From VRUE01 sp963715455 (GTDB lineage Bacteria > Actinomycetota > Thermoleophilia > Solirubrobacterales > 70-9): a stretch of DNA of 64,000 bases. The first letter of the stretch is position 1, and the number at the start of each line of letters is the position of its first letter. The stretch is taken from positions 496,001 to 560,000 of the forward strand of contig OY970245.1 of NCBI GenBank assembly GCA_963715455.1, given 5' to 3'. Shown here piece after piece: positions 25,758-33,811 of this stretch. The notes beneath the pieces were generated by a model. It had not been told where the DNA came from. It saw only the letters and a program-made list of their open reading frames with translations, and searched no databases. The translations under genes and the position numbers were made by a program.

Positions 25758-27027
25758 CGACGCGCGCTCGGCCGAGCTCTACCGGCGAGCGCTAGAGGTC
25801 CTGCCGGGCGGCGTCAACAGCCCCGTGCGGGCGATGCGCCAGATCGGCCGCGAGCCGATCTTCGTCGAGCGCGGCGAAGGCTGCGAGCTGATCGACGTCG
25901 ACGGCAACCGCTACCTCGACTGGGTCGGCTCCTGGGGGCCACTGATCCTCGGTCACGCCCACCCCGCGGTGCTCGCCGCGGTCCGCGAGGCGGCCGAGAG
26001 GGGAACGAGCTTCGGCGCCGCCACCGCCGCCGAGGTCGAACTGGCCGAGGAGGTGGTCGAGCGGGTGCCTTCGGCGGAGATGGTGCGCATGACCAGCTCC
26101 GGCACCGAGGCGGCGATGAGCGCTGTGCGCCTCGCCCGCGCCGTCACGGATCGCGAGGTCGTCGTCAAGTTCGCCGGCGCCTACCACGGTCACTCCGACG
26201 GATTGCTCGCCGATGCCGGTTCGGGGGTGGCGACGCTGGCGATCCCCGCCACGCCCGGCGTCACCGCCGCACAAGCAGCGGGCACGGTGGTGACTCCCTG
26301 GAACGACCGCGCCGCGGTCGAGCAGGCACTTGCCGAGCACGACGTGGCAGCCCTGGTGGCCGAGCCGATTGCGGCCAACATGGGAGTGGTGCCACCGGCC
26401 GAGGGCTTCCTCGATTTCCTCCGCGAGGCCACGCGCGCGGCCGGCGCCCTGCTGGTCTTCGACGAGGTGATCAGCGGTTTCCGCGTCGCCCGTGGCGGCG
26501 CGCAGGGGCTCTACGGGGTCGAGCCCGACCTGACCGTGCTCGGCAAGGTGCTCGGCGGCGGCCTGCCGGCGGCCGCCTTTGCCGGGCCGCGTGAGCTGCT
26601 CGAACGCATCGCCCCGGCTGGCGACGTCTACCAGGCGGGCACGCTCTCGGGCAACCCGCTGGCGACCGCCGCTGGCCTTGCCACCCTGCGCCAGCTCGAC
26701 GCCGAGGCCTACGCCCGTCTAGCGGCGCTCACCGAGCGTCTCGCCAGCGGTCTCACCGAGCTTGCCGTCGGCCGACCGCTGCAGGTTGCCGCCGCACCGG
26801 GCCTGCTGACGCTCTTCTTCAGCTCCGTACCGGTCATCGACTTCGCCACCGCCGCGGCCTGCGACCTCACAGCCCACGCCCGCTTCTGCCGCGCCCTGCT
26901 CGAACGCGGCGTCTACCCGCCGCCATCGCAGTTCGAGGCCTGGTTCGTCTCCCTCGCCCACGACGATGCGGCGATCGACCGCACGCTCGAAGCCGCCGCC
27001 GAGAGTCTCGAGGAGGCCCTGCGGTGA
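25750..27027 (+). CDS. hemL: Glutamate-1-semialdehyde 2,1-aminomutase, apparent ATT start
   Basis: PLP enzyme that converts glutamate-1-semialdehyde to 5-aminolevulinate. Motifs include ALEVLPGGVNSPVRA, YLDWVGSWGPLILGHAHP, SSGTEAAMSAVRLAR, VFDEVISGFR and the PLP lysine K266 in LGKVLGGGLPAAAF. No ATG, GTG or TTG lies in frame between 25558 and the conserved N-terminus. An ATT at 25750-25752 lies 6-7 bases after GGGAGGAAG and yields 425 residues, against 426 in E. coli with K265. I therefore call ATT as the start. It overlaps the ahbAB stop by 8 bases, so coupling may help initiation. A hairpin follows the stop. Confidence 0.93.
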   Translation: MPSDARSAELYRRALEVLPGGVNSPVRAMRQIGREPIFVERGEGCELIDVDGNRYLDWVGSWGPLILGHAHPAVLAAVREAAERGTSFGAATAAEVELAEEVVERVPSAEMVRMTSSGTEAAMSAVRLARAVTDREVVVKFAGAYHGHSDGLLADAGSGVATLAIPATPGVTAAQAAGTVVTPWNDRAAVEQALAEHDVAALVAEPIAANMGVVPPAEGFLDFLREATRAAGALLVFDEVISGFRVARGGAQGLYGVEPDLTVLGKVLGGGLPAAAFAGPRELLERIAPAGDVYQAGTLSGNPLATAAGLATLRQLDAEAYARLAALTERLASGLTELAVGRPLQVAAAPGLLTLFFSSVPVIDFATAAACDLTAHARFCRALLERGVYPPPSQFEAWFVSLAHDDAAIDRTLEAAAESLEEALR

Positions 27028-27032
27028 GGGGG

Positions 27033-27073
27033 TGTGGCGACTTTCCCGTCATATACACGGATAAGTCGCCACA
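27033..27073. terminator. Hairpin after hemL
   Basis: An 11-bp perfect stem (TGTGGCGACTT at 27033-27043, AAGTCGCCACA at 27063-27073) with an inner 4-bp pair (CCGT/ACGG). It begins 6 bases after the hemL stop and has no T-run, so it is a possible Rho-independent or RNA-stabilising hairpin of the high-GC kind. Confidence 0.45.
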
Positions 27074-27082
27074 GGCGGTCGA

Positions 27083-27535
27083 ATGACCTCGATGCCAGCC
27101 GATGCTCTTCGCGCCCTCGCGAGTTCCCTGCGCGAGGAGGACACGCCGATCTCTGCCCACGTGATCGAGACCGACGAGCGGCCCGAGTTCGGCCTGCTGG
27201 CGGCGGGTGGCCCACGGGCGGCCGCGGCACCCGGCGAGTACGCGCTGGTCGTCGAGGCGGTACGTGAGGGCTACCTGTTGCACTACGGAGAGCCGCGCTT
27301 GCTGCGCGGTCACGACCCCGACCTCGCTCTGCTCGCTGGCGACTATCTCTATGCGCTCGGCATCGAGCGCCTCGCGGCGCTCGGCGACGCCACGGCGGTG
27401 GCCCTGCTCGCCGAGCTGATCGGCAACTGCGCCCGCCTCCACGCGGAGAGCCGTGAGGAGGGGGTGCCCGCCCTGTGGCACGCCGCCGCCGCGGCGATCT
27501 CCGGCGAGGACCATGGCGACCGCACAGCGGCGTGA
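27083..27535 (+). CDS. Hypothetical helical protein resembling a polyprenyl-synthase fragment
   Basis: A 150-residue protein I do not recognise as a named family. Residues 86-112 (GDYLYALGIERLAALGDATA then VALLAEL) closely resemble residues 122-148 of the polyprenyl diphosphate synthase at 30555 (GDLLFSRAFALLAEHGDERA then VALLAEA), but both Asp-rich catalytic motifs are missing. It might be a small non-catalytic partner, like subunit I of two-component heptaprenyl synthases, or simply a helical protein with chance similarity. The gene sits between hemL and the Rieske gene, 33 bases upstream of the latter. The start ATG has no clear ribosome site. Confidence 0.6.
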   Translation: MTSMPADALRALASSLREEDTPISAHVIETDERPEFGLLAAGGPRAAAAPGEYALVVEAVREGYLLHYGEPRLLRGHDPDLALLAGDYLYALGIERLAALGDATAVALLAELIGNCARLHAESREEGVPALWHAAAAAISGEDHGDRTAA

Positions 27536-27568
27536 GTCAATAGACTCCACTCTTCCTGAGGCAAGCTG

Positions 27569-28246
27569 TTGAGCGACGAAGCGGACAAGCAGAACGGGGC
27601 CGAGGCGGCCGCCAGGCCAGAGCGCCCGGAGGCACAGCCACCCGGCTATTTCGAGGGCGAGTCGATGACTCGTCGTCGCGCCTTTACGGTCGCCGCCCAG
27701 GGTCTCGGCGGGATCGCCGGCGCGGCGATCATCCTGCCCGCGGTCGGCTTCGCCGTAGCGCCGATCTTCCACCGCGGCAAGGAGCGCTGGGAGGCGGTCG
27801 GCCCGGTCAGCGACTTCGTCGAGGACACCTACCGCCAGGTGGTCTTCACCGAGACCGAGGGGATCGGCGACGCCGGCAAGACGACTGCCTACGTGCGCAA
27901 GGGATCGAAGCTCTTCGACGAGGACCCCGCCTCGATCGTCGCCGTCTCCAACCGCTGTGTCCACCTTGGCTGTCCGGTGCGCTTCGTCGAGGCGGCCGGC
28001 AACTTCATCTGCCCCTGCCACGGCGGCGTCTACGACTTCCAGGGCAAACGCATCGGCGGCCCGCCGGTGCGCCCCCTCGACCAGTTCCAGACCCGTATTC
28101 GCGGGGGCCAGGTGGAGGTCGGGCCGCGCTACAGCGTCACCTCCCAGCTCGAGCCGGTGCGCGCCCGCGACCCCGGCGAGTTCACCGGTGGCATCTGGGA
28201 GTATCTGTACCCGCCCCGTCCGTCCACCTTCCCGCCCCCGAGTTAG
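27569..28246 (+). CDS. qcrA: Rieske iron-sulfur subunit of the cytochrome bc complex
   Basis: 2Fe-2S subunit of menaquinol:cytochrome c reductase, 225 residues. The cluster motifs are CVHLGC (C130, H132, C135) and CPCHGG (C148, C150, H151), where C135 and C150 would form the disulfide. The N-terminus has a twin-arginine type anchor: TRRRAFTVAAQGLGGIAG at about 34-51 followed by a membrane helix (GAAIILPAVGFAVAPIF), so it should need the Tat pathway, whose genes lie at 31995. The TTG start at 27569 follows GAGG; a TAGACT -10 box is at 27540-27545. Only one membrane helix is present, unlike the three-helix QcrA of many Actinobacteria. Confidence 0.93.
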   Translation: MSDEADKQNGAEAAARPERPEAQPPGYFEGESMTRRRAFTVAAQGLGGIAGAAIILPAVGFAVAPIFHRGKERWEAVGPVSDFVEDTYRQVVFTETEGIGDAGKTTAYVRKGSKLFDEDPASIVAVSNRCVHLGCPVRFVEAAGNFICPCHGGVYDFQGKRIGGPPVRPLDQFQTRIRGGQVEVGPRYSVTSQLEPVRARDPGEFTGGIWEYLYPPRPSTFPPPS

Positions 28247-28260
28247 GCGGCTAGCCGACG

Positions 28261-29148
28261 ATGAAGCTCGACTCCTTGATTCCAGCGCCGCTCCGCAAAC
28301 CGGCCAAGCCGGGCGCGGGCAATGGCGCCAAGGGTGCCGCCCCGGCCGATCTGAAGACGGCCCCGCCCGAGCGTCCCTCCGATTCCAAGCGCCTCGCCGA
28401 CCGCGCCGTGGAAGCGCCAGTCGACGTGCTCGCCTGGGTCGACCAGCGCACCGCCGCCTCTGGGTTCCTCACCGGGATGCTCTTCCGCAAGGTGCCGAAG
28501 GGCACCAACTGGTTCTACACGCTCGGTTCGGCGACGCTCTTCGCCTTCATCGTGCAGGCCGTCACCGGCGTCTTCCTGGCGATGTTCTACACGCCCTCCA
28601 CGACCCAGGCCTACGCCTCGATCGCCCACATCAACAACGACGTCTTCCTCGGCGCCTTCGTGCACGGCATGCACAAGTGGGGCTCGAGCGTGATGGTGAT
28701 CCTGATCTTCCTGCACATGGGGCGCACCTTCTTCTTTGGCGCCTACAAGTACCCGCGCGAGCTCAACTGGGTGATCGGCGTCGTGCTGCTCATCCTGACG
28801 ATGACGATGGCCTTCACCGGCTACCTGCTGCCCTTCGACCAGCGCTCCTTCTGGGCCTCGGTCGTCGGCATCAACATCAACGGCACCGGCCCGATCGTCG
28901 GCCCCTACCTGAGTGATTTCCTGCGCGCCGGCCCTGAGCTGGGCGCGACGACGCTCTCGCGTTTCTACGCGATCCACATGCTGTTGCTGCCGGGCGCGAT
29001 CATCGCTCTGATCGGCGCCCACCTCTACCTCGTCGTCAAGCTCGGCACGACGGCGCCGCCCTGGGTCAAAGCCGAGAAGCCCAAGGTGGCGACGCCGGCC
29101 GTCCAGCTTGACGCCGGCACTGACGGCAACGGAGCGTCGCCCTCGTGA
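28261..29148 (+). CDS. qcrB: Cytochrome b (b6-type N-terminal half)
   Basis: 295 residues with a long polar N-terminal tail (about 1-75) and four membrane helices. The four haem-ligating histidines are in FVHGMHKWGS and HMGRTFFF-region helix two and FYAIHMLLLPGAI...AHLY in helix four. FTGYLLPFDQRSFWA is the conserved Qo-side loop. This is the b6-like half only; subunit IV is encoded by the next gene, which overlaps by four bases (GTGA). In ordinary Actinobacteria cytochrome b is one long chain, so this split resembles Bacillus and cyanobacteria. Confidence 0.93.
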   Translation: MKLDSLIPAPLRKPAKPGAGNGAKGAAPADLKTAPPERPSDSKRLADRAVEAPVDVLAWVDQRTAASGFLTGMLFRKVPKGTNWFYTLGSATLFAFIVQAVTGVFLAMFYTPSTTQAYASIAHINNDVFLGAFVHGMHKWGSSVMVILIFLHMGRTFFFGAYKYPRELNWVIGVVLLILTMTMAFTGYLLPFDQRSFWASVVGININGTGPIVGPYLSDFLRAGPELGATTLSRFYAIHMLLLPGAIIALIGAHLYLVVKLGTTAPPWVKAEKPKVATPAVQLDAGTDGNGASPS

Positions 29149-29846
29149 AGCCAGCCGACAAGCAGGCATACCTCGAGGAGTACGAGCTGCTGAAGAAGAA
29201 GGGCAAGCCCTTCTTCCCCTACGCGGTGCTCAAGGACTCGACGATGGCGCTGCTCGTCGTCGGCGTGATCATCGCCATGTCGATCATCCTCGGCGCTGAG
29301 CAGGGGCCCAAGGCCGACCCCACCTCGACCACCTACGTGCCGCGTCCCGAGTGGTACTTCTTCTTCCTCTTCGAGGTCCTGCGCGTGATCAAGCCGCCGG
29401 AGCTGGTGCCGATCGCGACGATCGGCATCCCGACGATCTGCATGGTCCTGCTGCTGTTGCTGCCGTTCTACGACCGTGGCCCGGAGCGCAACCCGATCCG
29501 CCGCCCGATCGCCAGCACGGCCGGCATCCTCACCATCGTCGCGATGGCCTACCTCTCCTTCCTTGGCGCCACCGGCGGCTCGCCGACTGAGATCGAGATG
29601 GAGGTCGCGCCGCGCTACGAGGCCGGCAAGGAGATCGTCGCCGGTGCAGGGTGCCTCGCCTGCCACAAAATCGGCGAGAACGGCAACGGCGCCCTGGGGC
29701 CGGATTTGACCCACATCGCTTCGCAGGTTCCCCGCGCGGCGATCTTGCGCTCGGTGGAAATCGGCCCCGGTATCATGCCCTCCTTCCGCGACCTACCGCC
29801 GAAGAAGCTCAACGAGCTCGCCGATTTCCTCTCCTCGCTCGACTAA
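29145..29846 (+). CDS. qcrC: Subunit IV-cytochrome c fusion of the bc complex
   Basis: 233 residues. The N-terminal part has subunit IV helices (about 32-50, 88-108 and 124-141) and the PEWY motif at 68-71 (RPEWYFFFLFEVLR), part of the quinol-oxidation site. The C-terminal part is a cytochrome c domain with CLACH (C170, C173, H174) and a likely axial Met in PGIMPSFRDLP. The same fusion occurs in Bacillus QcrC. With qcrA and qcrB it forms a complete menaquinol:cytochrome c reductase. Electrons would pass from menaquinol to the attached cytochrome c; the terminal oxidase is outside the window. Confidence 0.93.
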   Translation: MKPADKQAYLEEYELLKKKGKPFFPYAVLKDSTMALLVVGVIIAMSIILGAEQGPKADPTSTTYVPRPEWYFFFLFEVLRVIKPPELVPIATIGIPTICMVLLLLLPFYDRGPERNPIRRPIASTAGILTIVAMAYLSFLGATGGSPTEIEMEVAPRYEAGKEIVAGAGCLACHKIGENGNGALGPDLTHIASQVPRAAILRSVEIGPGIMPSFRDLPPKKLNELADFLSSLD

Positions 29847-29889
29847 GCCCTCCCGGGACTCCGCCCAGTTCGCGGGGCAGGTCAACCGT

Positions 29890-30558
29890 ATGTTCGATCG
29901 CGTCGCGAGTCGCTATGACGCGCTCAACTCGGTGATGACCGCCGGCCTGCACCACCGCTGGCGCGAGCGCGCCGCGGACCGGGCGCAACTGCGTCCCGGC
30001 GACTCGGCGCTCGACGTCTGCTGTGGCACCGGCGATCTGGCGCTCGAGCTGGCCGGCCGGGTGACGCCCGGCGGCCACGTGGTCGGCTGCGACTTTTCCG
30101 AGCCGATGCTGGATCTCGCCCGCGACAAGGCACTCGAGCGATCGGCGAGCGGTGTGCGCTTCGAGTGGGCAGACGCGCTCAGCCTGCCCTATGACGCGGG
30201 GCGCTTCGATGCGGTCACGGTCGGCTTCGGCGTGCGCAACCTGGCCGACCTCGATCGCGGCCTGCTCGAGATGGCCCGTGTGCTGCGTCCCGGCGGGCGA
30301 CTCGTGGTGCTGGAGATCACCCAGCCCAGCCGGCCGCCACTTTCGACCTTCTTCTCGCTCTGGTTCGACCGCATCGTCCCCTTGCTCGGGGCGCTCTCGG
30401 ATGAGTCCGAGGCCTACTCCTACCTACCCGAGTCGGTGCGCAGCTTCCCCGGGCCACAGCGCCTGGCGGAGAAGATGGACTCGGCCGGGTTTGAGCAGAT
30501 CCGCTGGACAGTGCTCGCCGGAGGGATCATCGCGATCCACAGCGGCGTCCTTCGGTGA
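29890..30558 (+). CDS. menG: Demethylmenaquinone methyltransferase (UbiE/MenG)
   Basis: SAM-dependent C-methyltransferase of 222 residues for the last step of menaquinone synthesis. The N-terminus MFDRVASRYDALNSVMTAGLHHRWR is given here in pieces: MFDRVASRYD and NSVMTAGLHHRWR. SAM motif I is LDVCCGTGDLALELA, followed by GCDFSEPMLDLAR, GFGVRNLADLDRGL and LRPGGRLVVLEITQP. Its position between the menaquinol oxidase genes and a polyprenyl synthase fits a menaquinone role rather than ubiquinone. Its stop overlaps the GTG of the next gene (GTGA). Confidence 0.92.
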   Translation: MFDRVASRYDALNSVMTAGLHHRWRERAADRAQLRPGDSALDVCCGTGDLALELAGRVTPGGHVVGCDFSEPMLDLARDKALERSASGVRFEWADALSLPYDAGRFDAVTVGFGVRNLADLDRGLLEMARVLRPGGRLVVLEITQPSRPPLSTFFSLWFDRIVPLLGALSDESEAYSYLPESVRSFPGPQRLAEKMDSAGFEQIRWTVLAGGIIAIHSGVLR

Positions 30559-31520
30559 CCCGCCGCTCGGCGGTCCCGCCGCCGGTCACCGCCGTGCTCG
30601 ATGCATCGAGCCGCTGGCTGCCCGCCCGACTCGGCGAGGTCGAGGAGCTGCTGCGCGAACAGAGCCGTGACCACGGCGAGATCCTCGACACTGATGTTGC
30701 CGCCACCCTGGCGGCGGGCGGCAAGCGCCTACGCCCGCTGCTCGTCTTGCTCTGTGCCGGCGCCGACGGGGGGGGTGAGGCGGTGCGGGCTGGGGCGGCC
30801 GTGGAGCTGGTTCATATGGCGACCCTGGTCCATGACGACGTGCTTGATGACGCTCCACTGCGCCGCGGCCAGCCGACGATCGCCGCCACTGCCGGCCGCG
30901 GTCGGGCGACGGCGGTCGGCGATCTACTCTTCTCGCGCGCCTTCGCCCTGCTTGCCGAGCACGGGGACGAGCGCGCCGTTGCCCTGCTCGCCGAAGCCTC
31001 GGTTGCCCTCGCCCGCGGCGAGCTCAGCCAGCGCCACGACGCCTTTGACACCGCTATCTCCGAGCAGCGCTACCTGGAGCGCTGCCGGCTGAAGACCGCC
31101 AAGCTCTTCGAGTGCGCCTGTCGCCTGGGGCGCGACGAGCAGGCACTGGGCAGCTTCGGGGCCGAGATCGGTCTCGCCTTTCAGCTGCTAGATGACGTGC
31201 TCGACGTCTCCGGTCCCCCCGAGCGCACCGGCAAGGCAAGGGGAACGGATCTGCTCGACGGCACCGTCACCCTGCCGCTGATCGCCGCCGCCGCGGCCGA
31301 CCCGGGCATCCGCTCGACTGACCTGCGCGCCCTCGATCTCGCCGCCGCCGAGCAGCTCTGCGAGCGAATCGCCGCAACTGGCGCGCTCGAGCAGGTCCGC
31401 TCCCGCGCCCTGGAGATGGTTGTCTCGGCAAAGGCCGGCCTCAGCGCAGCTGATTTCGACGCCGAGCAGCGTCAACTCCTCGATCTCGTCGCCGACGGCG
31501 TCGTGCAGCGCTACAGCTAG
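30555..31520 (+). CDS. Long-chain polyprenyl diphosphate synthase
   Basis: Trans-isoprenyl diphosphate synthase of 321 residues, probably making the menaquinone side chain. The first Asp-rich motif is HDDVLDD (D94-D99) after the AAVELVHMATLVHDD helix; the second is QLLDDVLDVSG (D213, D214, D217). GGKRLRPLL at about 55-63 is the conserved substrate loop. Residues before the first motif are Ala, Thr and Leu (MATLV), a small set typical of long-chain enzymes. Start GTG at 30555 overlaps the menG stop. It matches HepT/IspB; chain length cannot be fixed from sequence. Confidence 0.9.
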   Translation: MTRRSAVPPPVTAVLDASSRWLPARLGEVEELLREQSRDHGEILDTDVAATLAAGGKRLRPLLVLLCAGADGGGEAVRAGAAVELVHMATLVHDDVLDDAPLRRGQPTIAATAGRGRATAVGDLLFSRAFALLAEHGDERAVALLAEASVALARGELSQRHDAFDTAISEQRYLERCRLKTAKLFECACRLGRDEQALGSFGAEIGLAFQLLDDVLDVSGPPERTGKARGTDLLDGTVTLPLIAAAAADPGIRSTDLRALDLAAAEQLCERIAATGALEQVRSRALEMVVSAKAGLSAADFDAEQRQLLDLVADGVVQRYS

Positions 31521-31523
31521 GCG

Positions 31524-31856
31524 TCAACGGAAGTCGTCGGCGTCGATCAGGTCAGCGTCGAGCGCTGCCGCGAAGGTGTCGGCGACGTACCGCATGTTCT
31601 CGTGCTCGAGCGTCTTAAGTACGTCGCTGAGCGCCCGCGTGCCCTGGTCGAGCTCTTCGTCGAAAGCGTCAATCTCGGCTTCGCCGTGCACTTGGTCGCA
31701 ATGCCAGTCGCACTCGGGGCAGCGCCGCCAGAGGCGCCAGTGTCCCCGATCGCCCGCCTGCTCCCAGCAGGTCGGCTGCACCAGCTGCGAGCCGCATTGC
31801 GGGCAGACATGTAGCCCGGTTGTGGTTTTGGTCTGACTGGCAGCGGTCTCGCGCAT
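31524..31856 (-). CDS. Zinc-ribbon protein
   Basis: 110-residue protein of unknown function. It has two Cys pairs forming a likely zinc ribbon: CPQCGS (18-23) and CPECDWHCD (46-54), with a conserved-looking block between them (QPTCWEQAGDRGHWRLWRRC). The C-terminal half is acidic and helical (EAEIDAFDEELDQGTRALSD, then LKTLEHENMRYVADTFAAALDADL). The ATG at 31854-31856 was chosen; longer frames upstream overlap the tatA promoter region. It is convergent with the polyprenyl synthase gene, 3 bases apart, and divergent from tatA. A DNA- or RNA-binding role is possible but not shown. Confidence 0.7.
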   Translation of the reverse strand: MRETAASQTKTTTGLHVCPQCGSQLVQPTCWEQAGDRGHWRLWRRCPECDWHCDQVHGEAEIDAFDEELDQGTRALSDVLKTLEHENMRYVADTFAAALDADLIDADDFR

Positions 31857-31994
31857 GGCTTTCTTATCGAACCCGCGAGAAAGCGAATCAATCCGCACTT
31901 TTCCGCGGAATTGGGGGAAAACCCAAGTTTCAGGTAGTTCACCTACCCAATTCGCCGTGATCCGATCGCCACCTGCGGCCGTTACCATGGGTGG
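31857..31994. promoter_or_regulatory. Divergent gap upstream of tatA
   Basis: This gap between the zinc-ribbon gene and tatA contains a perfect 10-base palindrome TTCCGCGGAA (31901-31910), itself inside a wider TTTTCC ... GGAAAA symmetry, and a 5-bp stem GGTAG/CTACC at 31933-31947. Near its end TACCAT (31983-31988) lies exactly 6 bases from the tatA ATG, a leaderless -10 box. The palindrome could be an operator for either gene. Confidence 0.4.
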
Positions 31995-32231
31995 ATGCCA
32001 AACGTAGGACCCCTTGAGCTCGCGATCGTCCTGATCATCGCCCTCGTCGTCTTCGGGCCGAAGCGTCTGCCCGAGCTCGGTCGCTCGCTGGGTCGAGGCA
32101 TCCGCGAGTTCCGCGGCTCGGTTAGCGGCGAGCGCCACGAGGAGCCCGAGCACCCCGAGGCAATCGAGTCCCCCAAGCCGCCTGCCGAGAAGGGCGCCGA
32201 GGGCGAGCCGGTCGCCCACGACCGCAGCTGA
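31995..32231 (+). CDS. tatA: Sec-independent translocase subunit TatA
   Basis: 78-residue TatA/TatB-type protein. It has one membrane helix at about 5-20 (GPLELAIVLIIALVVF), then the hinge FGPKRLPELGRSLGRGIREFR, which is the amphipathic helix typical of TatA, and a polar tail. TatA forms the passage for folded proteins. tatC is 9 bases downstream. The Rieske protein at 27569, with its twin-Arg anchor, is a likely client. Confidence 0.93.
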   Translation: MPNVGPLELAIVLIIALVVFGPKRLPELGRSLGRGIREFRGSVSGERHEEPEHPEAIESPKPPAEKGAEGEPVAHDRS

Positions 32232-32240
32232 GGCACAACG

Positions 32241-33011
32241 ATGGCCCGGATGAGGCCGGTCTCCCACGAGGATCGACTAACGCTGGTCGAGCACCTCGAT
32301 GAGCTGCGCACCCGCATAGTCGTCTGCATCCTCGTCTTCGGCGTGGCCCTGGGGCTCTGCCTCTGGCAGGACGACCTGTTGTTGGAAATCGCCTCGGGAC
32401 CGCTGCCCTCTGACCACGACGAGCTGATCACCCTCGGCGTCACCGAGGCCTTCACCACGACCCTCACCGTCTCGGTCTACGGCGCGCTGATCCTCTCGAT
32501 GCCGATCCTGCTCTACCAGGCGTATGCCTACGTGCTGCCCGCCTTCAGCCATCGCGAGCGGCGGGTGATCCTGCCGATCCTGCTCTGCGTCCCCGTGCTC
32601 TTCCTCGCGGGGGTGGCCTTCGCCTACTTCGTCGTCATGCCACCAGCGGTCGAGTTCCTGCTCGGCTTCAACGAGGGCCAGTTCAACGTTCAAGTTCGTG
32701 CCCGCGACTACTACAGCTTCTTCTCGACAACGCTGCTCGCCGGCGGGCTGATCTTTCAGCTGCCGCTGGCGATCCTGGCGGTGACTCGCCTGGGCATCGT
32801 CTCAGTCGACCAGCTGGCGAAGAACCGCCGCTACGCCTACTTGGCGATCGCAATCGTGGCCGCCGCGCTGCCCGGCGTCGACCCAATCTCAATGCTGATC
32901 GAGATGGTGCCGCTGCTCGTCCTCTTCGAGTTGAGTATCTTGATCGCTCGGGCCTTTGGCACGCCGAAGGCCACGGGAGGCATCGGGAAACCTTCAACCC
33001 AGGAGCGGTGA
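32241..33011 (+). CDS. tatC: Sec-independent translocase subunit TatC
   Basis: Six-helix membrane receptor for twin-arginine signals, 256 residues. The N-terminus reads TLVEHLDELRTRIVVCILVFG with the signal-binding Glu, and the conserved YQAYAYVLPAFSHRERR, FLAGVAFAYFVVMP and RLGIVSVDQLAKNRRYAYLAIAIVAA motifs are present. It lies between tatA and a membrane-anchored protein whose GTG overlaps its stop. Confidence 0.95.
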   Translation: MARMRPVSHEDRLTLVEHLDELRTRIVVCILVFGVALGLCLWQDDLLLEIASGPLPSDHDELITLGVTEAFTTTLTVSVYGALILSMPILLYQAYAYVLPAFSHRERRVILPILLCVPVLFLAGVAFAYFVVMPPAVEFLLGFNEGQFNVQVRARDYYSFFSTTLLAGGLIFQLPLAILAVTRLGIVSVDQLAKNRRYAYLAIAIVAAALPGVDPISMLIEMVPLLVLFELSILIARAFGTPKATGGIGKPSTQER

Positions 33012-33811
33012 TCGGAGTGGCAGAAGGCGAGCGACGGATGGTGTTCGACACCCGGGGACGGCGCAGGAACGTCCTCCGGGTCGTCTACGGGACCCTCGCG
33101 CTGCTGATGGGCGCCAGCCTCTTCCTGGTCATCGGGCCGTTCAGCATTGCTGACATCTTCAACACGGCCAGCACGACCAACCCGGCCGCGGTTCTCGACG
33201 AGCAGGCCGAACGGATCGAAACCAAACTGCAAACTGAACCCGACAACGAAGACTTGCTGCTGGCGCTGACCCGGGCACGTATCGGGGCCGGCAACGCTGG
33301 CACAGAAATCAACTCGGAAACTGGTCTCGCGCAACTGACTCCAGAAGGGCGGGAAGACCTGGCGCTAGCTTCGGAAGCGTGGAACCGTTATCTGAAAGCG
33401 ACTGACGAACCCAACCCCTCCGGGGCGCTGCTAATGGCTGGTGCCTACTTCAGCTTGGCCGAAAGCGGCGGTACGAGCTTCGAAGAAATCGAAGAAAACA
33501 TCGAGAATGCCGCCGGCGCACAGCGCATCGCGGCAGAAGCCCGACCCAGTGTCGGCACCCTCACCTCGCTGGCGGTCTATGAGTACTTTGCCAACGACTT
33601 CGCCGCCGGCGATGAGGCGGCGAGGAAAGCTGAAGCAAAAGCCCCCAAGGTCGAAGCCAAAGAAGTCAGTAAACAACTCGACGAATACCGCCAGCGCGGC
33701 AAGTCCTGGGAAGCGCAGAAGAAAGAAGTCGCCAAAACCGTAGGCGAACAACGCAAGGAAGCGTTGAAAAATCCGCTCGGTGGTCTGGGCGGCAGCTCGC
33801 TGAGTCCGTAG
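33008..33811 (+). CDS. Membrane-anchored TPR-like protein
   Basis: 267 residues, function unknown. One membrane helix lies at about 26-46 (VVYGTLALLMGASLFLVIGPF) after a basic N-terminus (DTRGRRRNVL). The extracytoplasmic part is helical, with TPR-like spacing: AVLDEQAERIETKLQTEPDN, DLLLALTRARIGAGN, ASEAWNRYLKATDEPN and LLMAGAYFSLAES. The C-terminus is rich in Lys and Gln. The GTG start overlaps the tatC stop (GTGA), so it is co-expressed with tatABC-like genes and could assist export. Glutamate is coded almost always by GAA here, unlike GAG-rich tatC. Confidence 0.7.
   Translation: MIGVAEGERRMVFDTRGRRRNVLRVVYGTLALLMGASLFLVIGPFSIADIFNTASTTNPAAVLDEQAERIETKLQTEPDNEDLLLALTRARIGAGNAGTEINSETGLAQLTPEGREDLALASEAWNRYLKATDEPNPSGALLMAGAYFSLAESGGTSFEEIEENIENAAGAQRIAAEARPSVGTLTSLAVYEYFANDFAAGDEAARKAEAKAPKVEAKEVSKQLDEYRQRGKSWEAQKKEVAKTVGEQRKEALKNPLGGLGGSSLSP

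Noticed and set aside
27160..27170. CACGTG in CCCACGTGATC as another parS
   Set aside because: Flanking bases do not match the parS arms.
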